DNA from: Hortaea werneckii
Lineage: Eukaryota > Ascomycota > Dothideomycetes > Mycosphaerellales > Teratosphaeriaceae
Assembly: GCA_037044905.1 (NCBI GenBank)
Contig: JBAOKB010000058.1
Location: 274,205 to 338,204 of the forward strand
Direction of reading: 5' to 3'
Length of the DNA: 64,000 nucleotides
Position 1 is the first letter of the stretch. The number at the start of each line of letters is the position of its first letter. Both the position numbers and the translations under genes were made by a program. Shown one piece after another: positions 19,834 through 31,636 of this stretch. The notes beneath the pieces are model-generated. The model had not been told where the DNA came from and did not search any database. It worked only from the letters and a program-made list of their open reading frames with translations.

Positions 19834-22800
19834 ATGGACGGAGCCTTTGATACTTATTGGGCACAGCCGCAACCTCCGACATCCGACCACCTCTCTTCTA
19901 TCCGCCAGGCCCTTGACGCTACCCTCGATCCCCGGGTCCCGAACGATGTCCGCCAACAGGCTCTTGGTCACCTCGAGTCACTCAAGCACCAGCCTGATGC
20001 TCCGCACTATGGCTTCGCACTCGCCGATGACTGGCAGCAGAACGCCGGCGTAAGATATTTTGGCTTGCAGCTCCTCGAATTCGCCGTGCGGTACAAGTGG
20101 ACAGAGTATAACCCTGCCCATACGGAGCAAATACGAACGTGGATCAAGTGTCTCGCCGGAAGTCTAAGAGACGATGACAGGGCGGACCCAAGCTTCCTCA
20201 GAAATAAAGTGGCACAGGTATGGGTTGAGGTGGCAAAGCGGAGTTGGGGTGACGAGTGGATGGACATGGACGCTGCGCTAGTGACACTGTGGGAGAAGCC
20301 TATGAGTGAGAAAGGGGTCGTCAACAAGCTCTTCGTCTGCTATGTGCTTGAAACCCTGAGCGAAGATGTGGTCAACAGTGAAGATCCGGTGGCAGGTTTG
20401 CGGTTGGACGTGTTGGGCGCAGCGCTGAATGAGATAATGATTCCGCTGGGGTTGTATGAGGAGTATCGCCATACGAGACCAGGGAACCAAAAGGAAGTCA
20501 GATGCGGAGAGCAAGGTTGGCTAAGCAGGATGGCCGAGTTCTTTGCGTTGTGTGTGAAGCAGGCGCGGATGGGAGGACAGCACGTGGAATTGGTGGAGAA
20601 GATGTCAAGTTGTGCGGTCAAAGCATTGAATGCGATGCGTCCGACCATGTCATGGATCAGCTTGAGAGCGGCGGTTGAGGCGAATTGCGTGGATTGCCTC
20701 TTCCTGCCTTTGCACACCGAGGACGTGGCATTACAGACCGCAGCGACAGAGACACTGCACGCCTTGCTTGCGAGGCCATACAATGCGCATTGGCATGACT
20801 CATGGCTAGAAATCGTTGTGCAAGCAATGCGTGCGGATCGCCTGGCGCTCATCAAAAACGCCTTCGAGCAGTCCGCCAGTCAGCCTGGGGAGGACGATGC
20901 GAAGTACACATTGCAGAAGAAAATGTCCGAGGTTCTCTCTGTTCTATCAGACAACATCGCCTACCATCCGACGGACCTTGTTACAGGCAATAAGCTGGAT
21001 CTGCCACTTTTCTTCGACCTATTGCTACAAGTACTGCAGTCTAAAAGTCTAGTAGTGTCTATACCTGTCCTGCATAGCTGGAGCAAGCTTCTCTCCTGCG
21101 AAGAGGGCAGTGTCATCGATCTGGTTTTTCAAGCACTCGGGCCGCTGGTGCAGACGTGCAGTGAGCGATTACTGCGATATGAGAATCTGCCTTCTTCCAT
21201 CGCCGAGGAAGACACTGTCTGCCTGTTCTTAGACGAAGATTTCGATACCATTCCTGAGCGTCACGCCTTCCTTGGCAACTACCGCCGCTACTGTACCAAC
21301 ATCATTCAAACTATTGCTCGCTCAAGACCCTTGGATGCGCTTCAGCATGTGCTAAGCCAAATGAGCGACCTTCTTACCACAGGCCCATACTCTGGCGGCA
21401 GAGGTTTCATCTCAGAAAACTACTCAAAGAGCAGCTTCTCCGTCTTACGATTTGATGCACAATACACAGTCGTGTCGGCTGCGCTCAAAGGATACAGCGC
21501 CTGGTGCGCAGATGCTTCAGCATTGAGCCACGAAGAGCCAATCTTCGCTAAAGCAGAAGCAGATCGTCAGCAAGCCGAGCAAGCATTGCAAGAGTGGAGC
21601 TATGGGATCATGGAGACGCACACTGATGATCCGGAAGTTGCGGCTATGGTGCTGCAGACACTGGTCAGCATCCTTCGCACTCTGAAGTCAGCTGGGATCG
21701 AGCGGTTCGTTTTGCATGTAGTGCAGCACCTGTTAACCATGCAATTATACGACGACCCTACACACACGGCTTTCTCCGATTCGGTCAAGTCATTCGAGGG
21801 ACTACGAGTTGTGGAGCTGCAGAAGCTAGCTCTGACTTTCTCGAACGAATTGCTGCAAGTCTATAATGAGCTGGAACCAAGAATCGGCGTACTTGCACAG
21901 AAACATAGCGAGGACGTGAGGCTAGTGTGGGGATACAAGGCTTTCCTCTTCATGATTATCCATCGCGCAAACAACATTGCACCTAATGAACGATTGGCGA
22001 GACTGCAAGGCATGCTTGCTCCGGTTTATGAGGCTTGGCAGGACCAAAGCCTTTCGAAATCCGTCGTGAGTCTCGAGAGCTTCTGCGAGGCGCTTGCACT
22101 TGATAATCTCGCGGATTTCTTTCAGCAGCATGGTTTCCACCGGGTGGCAGATTGGTCGGCGCAGCAGCTTGACACCAGCGGGCAGGCGAGACAAACCGCA
22201 ATCAAGGAGAGGAACGATAGCATACCTTTGCGCATGACCAAGAGTATGTTGGCAGCTACCACAGAGAAGCTAAAGCCCGGTAGCGAGGAGTTCGAGACAG
22301 CGTGTGCGCTGTGGGCCCCCCTGATTCCCGTCATTCTTCCTCCTTTAATGAAGATGCTCAGACATGCGCAGGCATATCACAACATGTCCAATTGGAGTCA
22401 ACTGCCAGATGAACTACAGCAGGTTGTCAAAAGGTCTCTGCAAGATCGTTTCTGGCAGAGTGGCATTTCGTCAGAATCCAAGGAAGACTTCTACAAACGC
22501 ATAAGCGGAAGCAAGACGAGTCTGGAGGGTTTCGCAAGCGTAGTCAGAGGCACGATGAGAAACGTCCGGGAGCAGGGTTACCACATTATCTATTTGCTGA
22601 CGAAATTCGACGAGCGATTCTACGGCGCACTAGCTGAAGGAGGAAACGGAGGCAATATGGAAGCTCGCTGGGCAGAGCCATTGGCCCAGGCGCTATTCCA
22701 AGACGCCAAATGCTTAGGTGCTAACCATCTGCACCCAATAATCAACCTGACGACAGGACTGGTACAACGCTGCCCGCCGCAGCGAAGGGCTCAGGTACTG

Positions 22801-23676
22801 CCTTATTTGATAGGCGGGCTATTCAATGGGCTCGATGCGAAAGTCTCCTCGGAATGGGAAGCCATTGCAGAGGCGCAACAAGGAAGAGCCGGGAGAGAAG
22901 AGGACGAACTAGGGGATGAGATGAGAACCGAAAGCGTTCTCAGGCAGTTGACGTATAGCATGGTGTCTTTTGTGCCGTTCCTGCTAGAGCACGAGCGGCA
23001 GCAGCTGGTGTCCAATGGGAAGAATGAAAACGGAGTCGCTCCTCCCCTAGCCAAGCCGACCGTCTCCGAACTCGTACTAAGCGATCCGAGCATCCTCGAG
23101 CCGATGATGTTGTTCTGCACGCACGCCTTACGGATGCACGACCAGCGGTGCTGTAGCACAATCTGCAAAACTTTCCGAACGATCCTACCCCTTTTCACCC
23201 ATCCCAGTGCCCCACCGGCTCCGCAAGTAAGGGAATTCATCTCCACAGAGGTGCTCAAGGCCGCAATCACCAGCTTGAACGAGCCCTACTTCGCAGATCT
23301 CCAGAAGGATCTTGCATCATTAATCGCGCAGATGCTCGTCTTATACACGCGGCTGACGGGTACACCGAGAGACGTCCTACTCAGTCTGCCGGATATGTCG
23401 GCGGCTAAGGTCGACAGGGCACTGGGACGGCTGGTAGGCGAAAGAGGAGAGGCAAAGGGGAGTGAGCGTCAGCAGCGTGCTTTGGTATTAGAACTGCTCG
23501 AAGGCGTACGAGGTGTGAGTATCTATGAGGCTGGAAAGATTCGAAGGGAGGCACCGAAAAAGAAGGCGGCCGTGCAGGAGAAGTACATGCAGGTGGAACA
23601 ACAGCCATCGGGATTAGGAGACGGACAAGGAGGGGAGGAACTGGAAGGCGTGGCGGGACTGTTTGGAGATGCGTGA
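19834..23676 (+). CDS. MSN5: Karyopherin beta, exportin-5/Msn5 family
   Basis: Single exon, 1280 aa. The first 150 residues have the importin-beta/exportin N-terminal arrangement: SSIRQALDATLDPRVPNDVRQQALGHLESLK, split here by its HEAT helices, then YFGLQLLEFAVRYKW and the VAQVWVEVAKRSWGDEW helix. The rest is an all-helical HEAT array with VLSVLSDNIAYHPTD, RRYCTNIIQTIARSRP, and a C-terminal block containing LTRLTG-type helices. The last 40 residues are Gln/Gly-rich. The length and spacing fit Msn5/XPO5, which exports phosphorylated transcription factors in yeast and pre-microRNA or tRNA in animals in a RanGTP-dependent way. The family is firm; cargo is not deducible. Confidence 0.9.
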   Translation: MDGAFDTYWAQPQPPTSDHLSSIRQALDATLDPRVPNDVRQQALGHLESLKHQPDAPHYGFALADDWQQNAGVRYFGLQLLEFAVRYKWTEYNPAHTEQIRTWIKCLAGSLRDDDRADPSFLRNKVAQVWVEVAKRSWGDEWMDMDAALVTLWEKPMSEKGVVNKLFVCYVLETLSEDVVNSEDPVAGLRLDVLGAALNEIMIPLGLYEEYRHTRPGNQKEVRCGEQGWLSRMAEFFALCVKQARMGGQHVELVEKMSSCAVKALNAMRPTMSWISLRAAVEANCVDCLFLPLHTEDVALQTAATETLHALLARPYNAHWHDSWLEIVVQAMRADRLALIKNAFEQSASQPGEDDAKYTLQKKMSEVLSVLSDNIAYHPTDLVTGNKLDLPLFFDLLLQVLQSKSLVVSIPVLHSWSKLLSCEEGSVIDLVFQALGPLVQTCSERLLRYENLPSSIAEEDTVCLFLDEDFDTIPERHAFLGNYRRYCTNIIQTIARSRPLDALQHVLSQMSDLLTTGPYSGGRGFISENYSKSSFSVLRFDAQYTVVSAALKGYSAWCADASALSHEEPIFAKAEADRQQAEQALQEWSYGIMETHTDDPEVAAMVLQTLVSILRTLKSAGIERFVLHVVQHLLTMQLYDDPTHTAFSDSVKSFEGLRVVELQKLALTFSNELLQVYNELEPRIGVLAQKHSEDVRLVWGYKAFLFMIIHRANNIAPNERLARLQGMLAPVYEAWQDQSLSKSVVSLESFCEALALDNLADFFQQHGFHRVADWSAQQLDTSGQARQTAIKERNDSIPLRMTKSMLAATTEKLKPGSEEFETACALWAPLIPVILPPLMKMLRHAQAYHNMSNWSQLPDELQQVVKRSLQDRFWQSGISSESKEDFYKRISGSKTSLEGFASVVRGTMRNVREQGYHIIYLLTKFDERFYGALAEGGNGGNMEARWAEPLAQALFQDAKCLGANHLHPIINLTTGLVQRCPPQRRAQVLPYLIGGLFNGLDAKVSSEWEAIAEAQQGRAGREEDELGDEMRTESVLRQLTYSMVSFVPFLLEHERQQLVSNGKNENGVAPPLAKPTVSELVLSDPSILEPMMLFCTHALRMHDQRCCSTICKTFRTILPLFTHPSAPPAPQVREFISTEVLKAAITSLNEPYFADLQKDLASLIAQMLVLYTRLTGTPRDVLLSLPDMSAAKVDRALGRLVGERGEAKGSERQQRALVLELLEGVRGVSIYEAGKIRREAPKKKAAVQEKYMQVEQQPSGLGDGQGGEELEGVAGLFGDA

Positions 23677-26600
23677 GGTCTTCCTGACCAGCGGTCGGAC
23701 TCGAAGTGGATCCGAGCAGACATAGTAGATTCGCGCGTGTGAGAAAGCGAGGAGCCCAAAGGATCCGAGCGGGACACCGGAATGACGAGTGTCCAGTTAG
23801 CGTCTGCCTTATCTTTGCTGGGCTCGCTTTCCGTTCTACCTGAGAAGGTCGGGGTCAAACTTCATTGACTTCCCAACGACTGCGCTCGACCAGTCTCTTT
23901 CACAACCACGCGACCGACCAACACCGGCTAATGCGCGGCAGCATATTGCTTGTCACCGTCACAGCTGAACGACCTGCGTATCTCTCCCTGTGGCTAGTAT
24001 ATCATGCGGTGAATAGCTAGCGGGAGACCAAACGCTTCAGCAACCAGACAACACGAGGATGATCCTGATGTTGGTTCTCTGGTCGCCACAACGATGGCCA
24101 TGCAAGCGCTGTCTTCATTCCAAATACAAAAAATGCAGGCCATGACAAATGACAGCCAGAACTGCATGACACGGAGCTTTCTCGAGCAGCGTGCCGGCGG
24201 CAGCTTTGCATGCATATGCACGTTGGTCATACCCTTGATACCCAGATAAACCTGTACATGGTGCGGCTCGACCTTTCCCCACCGCATTCGCGTTCTGCCA
24301 ACGATTCATCGTCTCTTGCTTGATATTCTGCCTGAAATGTTCTGCCGTCAGATTCGCCGTGCGTATGGAGAGTGGTCGGGCTTTCGAGACAGTAATGCTA
24401 AGCGCTGCGCACGTCACCTGAGCATTATACATATTAGAATGTGACACTTCAGTGTATTCCCCATGTCGTCTATCTCTATTCTGAAAGCCATACACTTTGA
24501 GCGAGGTATTGTAGGCGATCTTCTGTGAAGACTTCGGCCGTCCATGTAGAGCAAGATGAAGAGGTGAAGCGAAATGCTATGATGCAAGCCCTGCTCAATG
24601 CCATAGAGCAGGAGCTAGCTCTTGACAAATACTTGCAAGGCCACGGTGCCCAAGCAAGAGAAGCGCGATAGAAGCAAGAACTGCGCTTGATCTATGCGAC
24701 GGCGAAGCGCATCCGCAATAACTTCCAATGCATACTGACACAGTAGACGTCGTCTCGCTCCACCTCGAGGCTGTGCCTCATCGTATTCTACCCTCAATAG
24801 GAGCTATTGCAAAACAAAGCCTCACAGCATTGTGGGTACTATTGTCTAGCATCACGTCCTCGAACGAAGCGAGGCAGGCTGTGCATAGCATCCACTGCTC
24901 AACTCTCGCACTTGTTGCGAAATGGAACGCTGGCCCTGTCAGCCGAAAGCACGCTTCGAAGGTTTCTGTAGTCTCAGCATCGCTAGCAGCACTGAACGTC
25001 CCCATGTGAAGTTCCTACGCAGCCAATCAATCAATGGGGGGCACGAGACACGTCTGCGAACTACGCTCGAATTGCACGTTAAGCGAATTCACCGATGGGT
25101 CTTGGACACATCAATGGCCTTTCTAAGCCAAGCCTGACGATATGGCGGACGGCGTATAGAGCGTTTTGTCTTGGAGATTAATAATAGATATTGACATAGC
25201 TGGAGAATGGGTGAGAGATTTATTAAGCGGTGTAGCCCTGTGTGAAGAAGCGAGCGAACTAATCTTAGAATTGACCGTGTGGCAGGTGGCAGGAAGGCCA
25301 AGCTTCCTGCGGAGTACTAACTGAACGGCTACAACTACTACAGGGCTTGGATACCATTGCTTTGCTTATTACCACGATTATGCCCGTTGTATCAACCCCT
25401 CAGCCAAGGTTGGTGGTGTAGTTTTGATTATCTAAAATATCGTTCAGTGCGCCGGCCCATCTCGCTACTTGACGGGTGGCTGTTTTCAGTTTCAATTTCT
25501 CGAGTCATCCCCGCCCCGCAAAGACGAAGCCCAGCCATTATCCTGACTCTGAGAGGCCCAAGACGCTTCTAGACATGGAACCGCCATGATCCTCATAACG
25601 ATCATCAGCTGCCGCTAATGCCGCAACGAAGATTGGAATGACTAGTTTGCTCTGAACAGTGCGAGCAATGCCATGGCGAAGCTCTAACGCTTGGGTTGAG
25701 GTTGTTATGATGGCTTGGACCGATAGCGTGAACGTTGATATTTGGCTGTGCCACACCACGGTGGATTTCCAATTGACTTTGCTCATCCTCGATGTATCGA
25801 GATCCGCGGTGCAGTCATCAACTAGGACTACTGTCAAAGAGGGCAAGATAGGGATTGGAAGGTTCTCAAAAGGCTCACGAGTAATAAGCTCTGAGCCCTC
25901 CTCTCGCGGCGTCACGAGAAAACCCTCGCATTCGGGCAAGATCCGGTCGCAGATGGCCGACCTCAGCATGTGGCAGTTGGTGTCATCGTGCAGATCAGTA
26001 ACAGGGTTAAGGCTTGGGCAAGCATTAGGCTGTGCGTGGGGTCACTAACAGCGTTCGCGCTTGCGGAGAGCCAAATTGACCGGAATCGTGAGCCGTCCAA
26101 GACCAACCGCCCTGATGAGACTACTGATGGGGGCACACGACTGGGGCGCGACGGAAATTATCCAGACGAGGAGGGCTGGAGGCAGGTGAATAAGCAAGGC
26201 TGATCAGCCATCGTGCATCCCATGGGCGGTGCATGGCGTCGATCAATGAAGGCTATGCCGGCGTGTGTAACCACTTAACGTCCCGGCTCCTCCAGCGCCT
26301 CCACGGAGCCAAGTTCGAGTCAATTGCGGCACTGCACGCCGCACGCATCTACATACATACGTAGGGCCAGAGGTGGAGTCGCGTGGAGGGTTTCGATCTT
26401 GTTATTCAGCCTCACTCCCGCGCCAGTTAGCCTGCTAGCCGCCCGTCGCATGTGCGCGCAGGGAATGCTGAAATTGGTGAATCCGCCGACCACTCTCGAC
26501 CGGCTCCGGGGTGGCCAAGCCTCGCGGACCCAGACAGATGGTCGTTCGGCTGCGGTTCCGCTGTCCAATTTTTTGGCCCCCAACATTGCTGATTGCTGAT

Positions 26601-26803
26601 TCACCCCATGAGGCGGGGAAAGTGCTGGCAGTGTGTACGGGACAGAACAGACTACAGTGTAGGAGGCACGGTTGTACGGGACTATGTACTGTACTATGTA
26701 GTTGGCCTTGAGCAGCCGTCGATAATGTAATCAATCCTCTATGCAGAATATCCACGTGGGCAGACAGTGCATTGTCCGCTCGGGAGAAGAACATGGCGAG
26801 CAG

Positions 26804-26828
26804 GTACAGTCCAGTACAGTCCAGTACA
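26804..26828. repeat. 10-bp tandem repeat, 2.5 copies
   Basis: The unit GTACAGTCCA occurs twice in tandem and is followed by GTACA. Related GTAC-rich strings (TGTACGGGAC twice, GTACTGTAC) lie 100-170 bp upstream. Function unknown; slippage is the simple explanation. Confidence 0.8.
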
Positions 26829-27332
26829 TAGACGAGCGCGCGGCCTGAAGATGTTGGTGCCAGTGGTCTCATCATTCGCAGCAGTCGGCTGCCAGTCCTG
26901 GTCAATGGGCGTCGCGAAGTGGGGAACGGAAGATTAGCACCTCCGCAGACGCTTCTGACTGGCCTGCCTCGCCCTGCTAAGCTTGGCGTGCATGACAGTC
27001 ACGCGGTTTGCTAATTCAAGCGCGATGGGCGCATCGCATCAGAGGCGCGCCATGTGTTCCGATCACCACGCCCTCTTGACTTTCCGGTATCCTGACGCAA
27101 CACCCAAACTCACCTCAGCGACAGCCTGAGCCCCAGTCCCCAGGCATGGCGGCGAAGAGGGAAGTGTGGGCAGCAGATCGTCCCAGCTGGAGGTCATGCG
27201 AAGCTACACCTCACGAAACTGCGCGCGACACAGGGCTGAGCGTTCGTGCGTGCAGACCGCCGTTCAAATCAGATTTCCCTGTTGATGCACAGCGCAAGTG
27301 TGTATCCACTTGGGCTGGAGTGTGCAAAGAAT

Positions 27333-27335
<3 letters not shown>

Positions 27336-27363
<28 letters not shown>
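27336..27363. repeat. Poly-C tract, 28 nt
   Basis: Uninterrupted run of 28 C on the + strand, about 660 bp upstream of the zinc-finger gene's ATG, flanked by ATAGT and TCATGGGACC. It is one of three such runs in the window, all C on the same strand. The minus strand carries poly-G, which can form quadruplexes. Confidence 0.95.
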
Positions 27364-28024
27364 TCATGGGACCCCCCAAAAAGGGCCTGCGAGATGATGA
27401 GCAGCTTTGCTTTCCGGTGAAGGTCGCGCGTCGGCCATGCTTTGCGTAGTAATGCAATTAGCGTGCGGTCCGAACGCAATCAGATCGCTTGCGCTGTCGA
27501 CCGCACTAGGGCGTGTGTCGCAGCATACGTCGCATATAGCTGACTTTATAGAGAGGAAGAATGGGCTATTGGCTCTGCCAGCCAAATTTCCTGTCCCCGG
27601 GCCCTGCGGCTGGGCGAAGCGTTAGGTGCGACCCAAACTTATGATGAGCAAATGCGAGAGCAGTCCCTCTTTGCCTGACCCTCCCGCCTGGCGACTGACG
27701 AGAGAAACGGCTCGGAAACCGTGGGCCGCAGGGTTGTGTGTGAGGACCGGGGTCCGAATCCTTCGTTAAACTAAGCACCATGCACTAGCACGTTCGCGGG
27801 TAGTGTCTGTTGGTTCTCAAGGTCGACCTTATAACGTGTCTACCAGCCCCAAGGCGCAGGCAACCGTGCTAAATGCGATCAGACTCTGTGACAAGGGCCC
27901 TAGCGATGGTTCATACGTTTTGGCTGCACTCTATATGATCGGTTTATTCCCGTGGTCTCCATATCTTCTTGATCGGTTACCTTCTTTTGGTGCGCTTGAA
28001 GCTCTTACTACTTGCTCTCTGACC

Positions 28025-29461
28025 ATGGACTCACACCCTCTGCAGTCTTCCTCGCCTTTCCAGCGAGCACGCGCAACCAGCAACCTATCTCTTCAATCCA
28101 TCGACGCCCGAGGCGCAATCCGTAAGCGGAGCTCTGATCGATCTCGGGACTGCTCCATCTCATCTTCCCACGCTGAACGACTTCACCAACTCGCCCTTGA
28201 TCCTTGGTCACAAGCGGATTCGTCTGCATTGACTTCGACTTCCGGCCTCCAGTGGATTACTCCGGAGCATTCACCCCAAGCGCAACCACTCTTGTCGGAG
28301 CCATCAATCTCAGACGCATCAATCGAAGCCCTCTCTGCGTGGAGTGTGCCGACACCACCTCAATCGGACTCAGGGGTGCCTAGTTTCTGCCTTGATTCGA
28401 GCGAGAAGCCTGTCATTCCGGCATCCGCTTCCCCTGCCGACTTTCAACTCGATCAAGCTCCAACAACCTCCGAAATGAGGTATGCCCCCTTGTTGTCAAT
28501 TCGTCTTGGATGTTCAAGCTGACGAAGACCAGCTCCCTTGGTTTCCTACTTCCATCACAATACGGGTCTGGAATGTATGAATCCGAGCCACACAGTAAGG
28601 ACTATCTGTCTCTCCTAGAGCGCGCGTCCATCCAGACTTACAGGCTTCCAGGTTACACAATGGATCAGAACTACATGCCGCCAATTCGAAACGCCCAACC
28701 GCCGCAGTCAACAAACGCACCTCCTACGTATACAAACACTCTCTCTTCAAGCCCCGCGCTCTACCAAAGCAGAACAGTACCAGAAGCGTCTATGCGAAGG
28801 CAATCTGGATTCTCCGCAGCAGCAGACTCGCCAATGGACCAAAACCTCCGGCGGGTGAGCACCCCATACGACTCTTCATCGGGCAGTCAGTATTCCATGA
28901 GTTCCGGCCAAACGATTCCATCAATCAGCGGTTTGACCCAAAATTCACTCCCATCACCACACATTGCCGGCACAAGCGGCTCCAGCATGTCTTCTTATGG
29001 TAACAGCATGTCGAGGTATGCTAACTCCAACGTCTGATTGTGCAAGAGTATCAAAGCTAATATATGCCAGATCTCCGGGTCTATACGATTCCTATCCGCA
29101 GCACTACAACAACCAACCACCATCTTCACAATCATACCCTCCCAATCAAAGTCTTGGTAGCTACCCTCCCCCTTTCCTACCCGGCAGCGTCAACGAGGTG
29201 ATGGCGAAACCGATAGGGAGCGACACATCGATACGAGTGCTCAACCAGCGACCGAAGCCGCAATGCTGGGAGCACGGGTGCAACGGGCGACAGTTCTCGA
29301 CTTTTAGCAATCTCCTGCGACACCAGCGCGAAAAGTCCGGGACGGCATCTAAGTCATACTGCCCCAAGTGCGGCGCAGAATTCACGAGAACGACAGCACG
29401 GAATGGCCATTTGGCGCACGATAAGTGCTCAAAGCAACGACGGCCTTCTGACGATAGTTAG
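28025..29461 (+). CDS. C2H2-type zinc-finger protein with two atypical C-terminal fingers
   Basis: Three exons: 28025-28479, 28533-29015 and 29071-29461, with 53-nt and 55-nt introns (GTATGC donors, CCAG acceptors). The product is 442 aa. Residues 1-340 are Ser/Pro/Gln-rich and disordered, as in fungal transcription factors. Two adjacent zinc-binding units close the protein: CWEHGC...LLRH, which lacks an obvious second His at the usual spacing, and CPKCGAEFTRTTARNGH followed by H and C (C-x2-C-x12-H-x2-H/C). A basic tail (KCSKQRR) follows. I take it as a sequence-specific DNA-binding regulator, but no target or named orthologue can be given. The frame is open for 74 codons upstream of the chosen ATG; that part lacks the Ser/Pro composition and is likely leader. 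Confidence 0.75.
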
Positions 29462-31636
29462 TCTACGACGAGTTAAATACAAAAGAAAAAAAAAATTATA
29501 TAATGAAGACATTGGTCATAAAGTGAAATCAATACAGTTTCAAAACAAGCTCTGGATCCTCCGGATGCTGATACACTTCCAAGAGGCAGGCGTTTAATTC
29601 ATTACAATTTTTGATTTGATTGTTTCTATACAATAATGTCCTCGCTATGCTGCTGGTCATCTGTCCAGCCTATACAGCCGTTTGATACTTGCATGCGTTG
29701 AAGTTGGGAATGATGATCCGCGAATCCTTTCACGTGGGGTACAGGGGGCGGTGCGACTTCTTCCCACCGGCTTTTGGAGAGAAAAGGAACCGACTGGCGG
29801 CAAGGATTTGCGGTGATCGCAAAACCCACTGTGAGTAGTCTATGTGGACCAGAGTGGCACAGAGGAGAGGAACCAGAGACCGTTGCCCGGGCGGGCCTCC
29901 GCCTCGCCTATTTTCCTCATGGGCTCGCCCGGCTCGGTGAGACCGAGAGGGGGGTCCCTTGGGAAAAAGGTGGGAAATCTTGTGACCTTGATGTCCTTGC
30001 CGATCCCTACGCGAACGAGGCAGCTGCTCGCCAGCGCTGCGCAGCGCCGCGCCGCTCGCGTCGAAAGTCTAACCGCTGACTCAGCTGGCAAGCTCGGAGC
30101 TACTCCACTCGCGCTACTTCACCGGTCGCACTGGCGGTGCTTACCAAAGCAGGACCTAGGTACCCGCCAAGCCATCAATGCGCTTCAAGCGTCAGAAGCT
30201 GTCGCCTAACGAAAAGTCAAAGGAGCCGGGAAGCCGAGTTGGTTCGTCAAAACTCGAGCAGGGGAGGCGAGGGGCGGTTTCGAAAGCCTAAGTATCCATG
30301 CTCGACATGCGGGAACCCAGGCCTGCTGGGCTTCATTGGCGACAGAGCCAATCATCGGTCGCCAAAAGAAAATACAACAGTAATAATAATACCTTGGGGG
30401 GGACTACATTCGCATATTTGCGGCTGGAAGCGGTGGAGTCCGCGTATGTGCTACTTCTCGAAGGGCTGCAGGTGACTGCTGCTGCTGCTGCTGTTGCTGC
30501 TGCTGCGCCGCTGCTCTTATGGCTCAGCGTGGTAGTGATTGCGAGGCCATCCATGCTGGTCCCACATGAAAGCTGAGGTCGGTCGGTCTGGGAAAGAAGC
30601 GGAATGTCGAGTCGACTGACCGGTCCCCTTACCCCCCTCTCCCCGCGGGCTGAAATCTCTCACTCCATCTCGATTCGATGGAAGAAGAAGTGGCCATCGT
30701 TACATCTTCCGCATGTACTACTCTGACAGGGCAGATCTGCAGGATGCTACGTGCAGAGGCGGCAGGAGTCGGTAGGAGCCCTACCGCCCCATCCTAAATA
30801 ATCCGTTGTCATGGCCCCACGCCAGGTGCAATGGAACCTCGTGTTTGCAGCCATCTCCTGCACATGGCATGTTGGCTTTCAGTCAATTTGGCTCGGCCGC
30901 AGGGTGTGTGTCTAATGCCATGTGGCTCGGCTGATGTGTGATGATAAGGGAGTGCCAAACCAGACTGTTACCGTGCAATTCAATTTGACCAAAGTTCCAT
31001 GACTTCTCCCTTGGACGCACGTTGGCTTCCGTACTGGCGATTGCTAAAGCCTTCTATGATAGCCAGCCATGGAGTGCGATTGTCACTATGTGTCTTGTCA
31101 AAAAGCTGGCTGGTGGACACATGGCCTCGGCCCGGGTATTCCCGTTGACATCGACGTCAGCTGCTGTAGTCACCTCTAGTAGTGGGAGTCAAGGAGTCAG
31201 TGTGTTTACAGGTGCCCACTATTCGTGGGACTTCACTTTTCGCATTTCACAAAAGCCTGTACACATATCGCAAGACCCATTTGACAACCATTGAAGACGA
31301 CACGATGACCGCTACTTCCTGAGAAGTCCGATCCAAACGACTGCTCTACAAGACCAACCCCAGAGTCACCTTGTCCCTATACCGTAGACAGGATGTTCCC
31401 GATGTCCAAGCTGTTCAGAATACACCATTTGCATACCAGCACACGGTCATTACGAATATCAAACGCAATAGGAAGCACATTGCAGAGATGAGATAGGCGA
31501 ATCGAGATCGCACCATTTACATTAGGATTGCTTCGAAGCGCGTTTAGAGATTGAGTGGTGAACTTGTAAAGTATACTGGGCTGGTAGAAAATCAGGCTGC
31601 ATATTGTGATAGGCCATTGGAGGACTGCTGGTAGTC
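29462..31636. other. Intergenic, 2.2 kb, zinc-finger gene to GTPBP1-like gene
   Basis: Long spacer between two same-strand genes. The A-rich stretch at 29480-29500 is a plausible end of the zinc-finger mRNA. A CTG repeat lies at 30476. Frames on both strands are short, GC-skewed and contain no recognisable domain. The last 600 bp probably contain the promoter and leader of the GTPase gene. I see no tRNA or 5S rRNA. Confidence 0.5.
30476..30505 (+). repeat. CTG trinucleotide repeat
   Basis: Six CTG units, one TTG, then three CTG units, followed by CGC CGC TGC. It lies between genes, so it does not encode a tract in any accepted protein. Confidence 0.9.

Larger units (their letters stand above)
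23677..28024. other. Gene-poor region, 4.3 kb
   Basis: The longest stretch without a recognisable gene. Open frames are short and overlap on both strands. The most gene-like are a 143-aa minus-strand frame (25969-25538) and two short minus-strand frames in different phases (25005-24778 and 24797-24615) that could be parts of a broken or intron-split gene; none shows a domain I can name. It also contains a 10-bp tandem repeat (26804), a 28-nt poly-C tract (27336) and the zinc-finger gene's promoter. I see no transposon ends or terminal repeats. Confidence 0.5.

Noticed and set aside
25538..25969. 143-aa minus-strand frame in the gene-poor region as a gene
   Set aside because: No domain, no clear splice partners, and an overlapping plus-strand frame of similar length; kept only as a possible relic.
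27700..27785. tRNA-like B box (GGTCCGAATCC) at about 27750
   Set aside because: The T-loop would not start TTC, the flanking bases do not pair as a T-stem, and no A box lies at the right distance.
30380..30580. Ala-rich frame over the CTG repeat as a coding tract
   Set aside because: The frame is short with no supported gene around; a plain microsatellite is enough.
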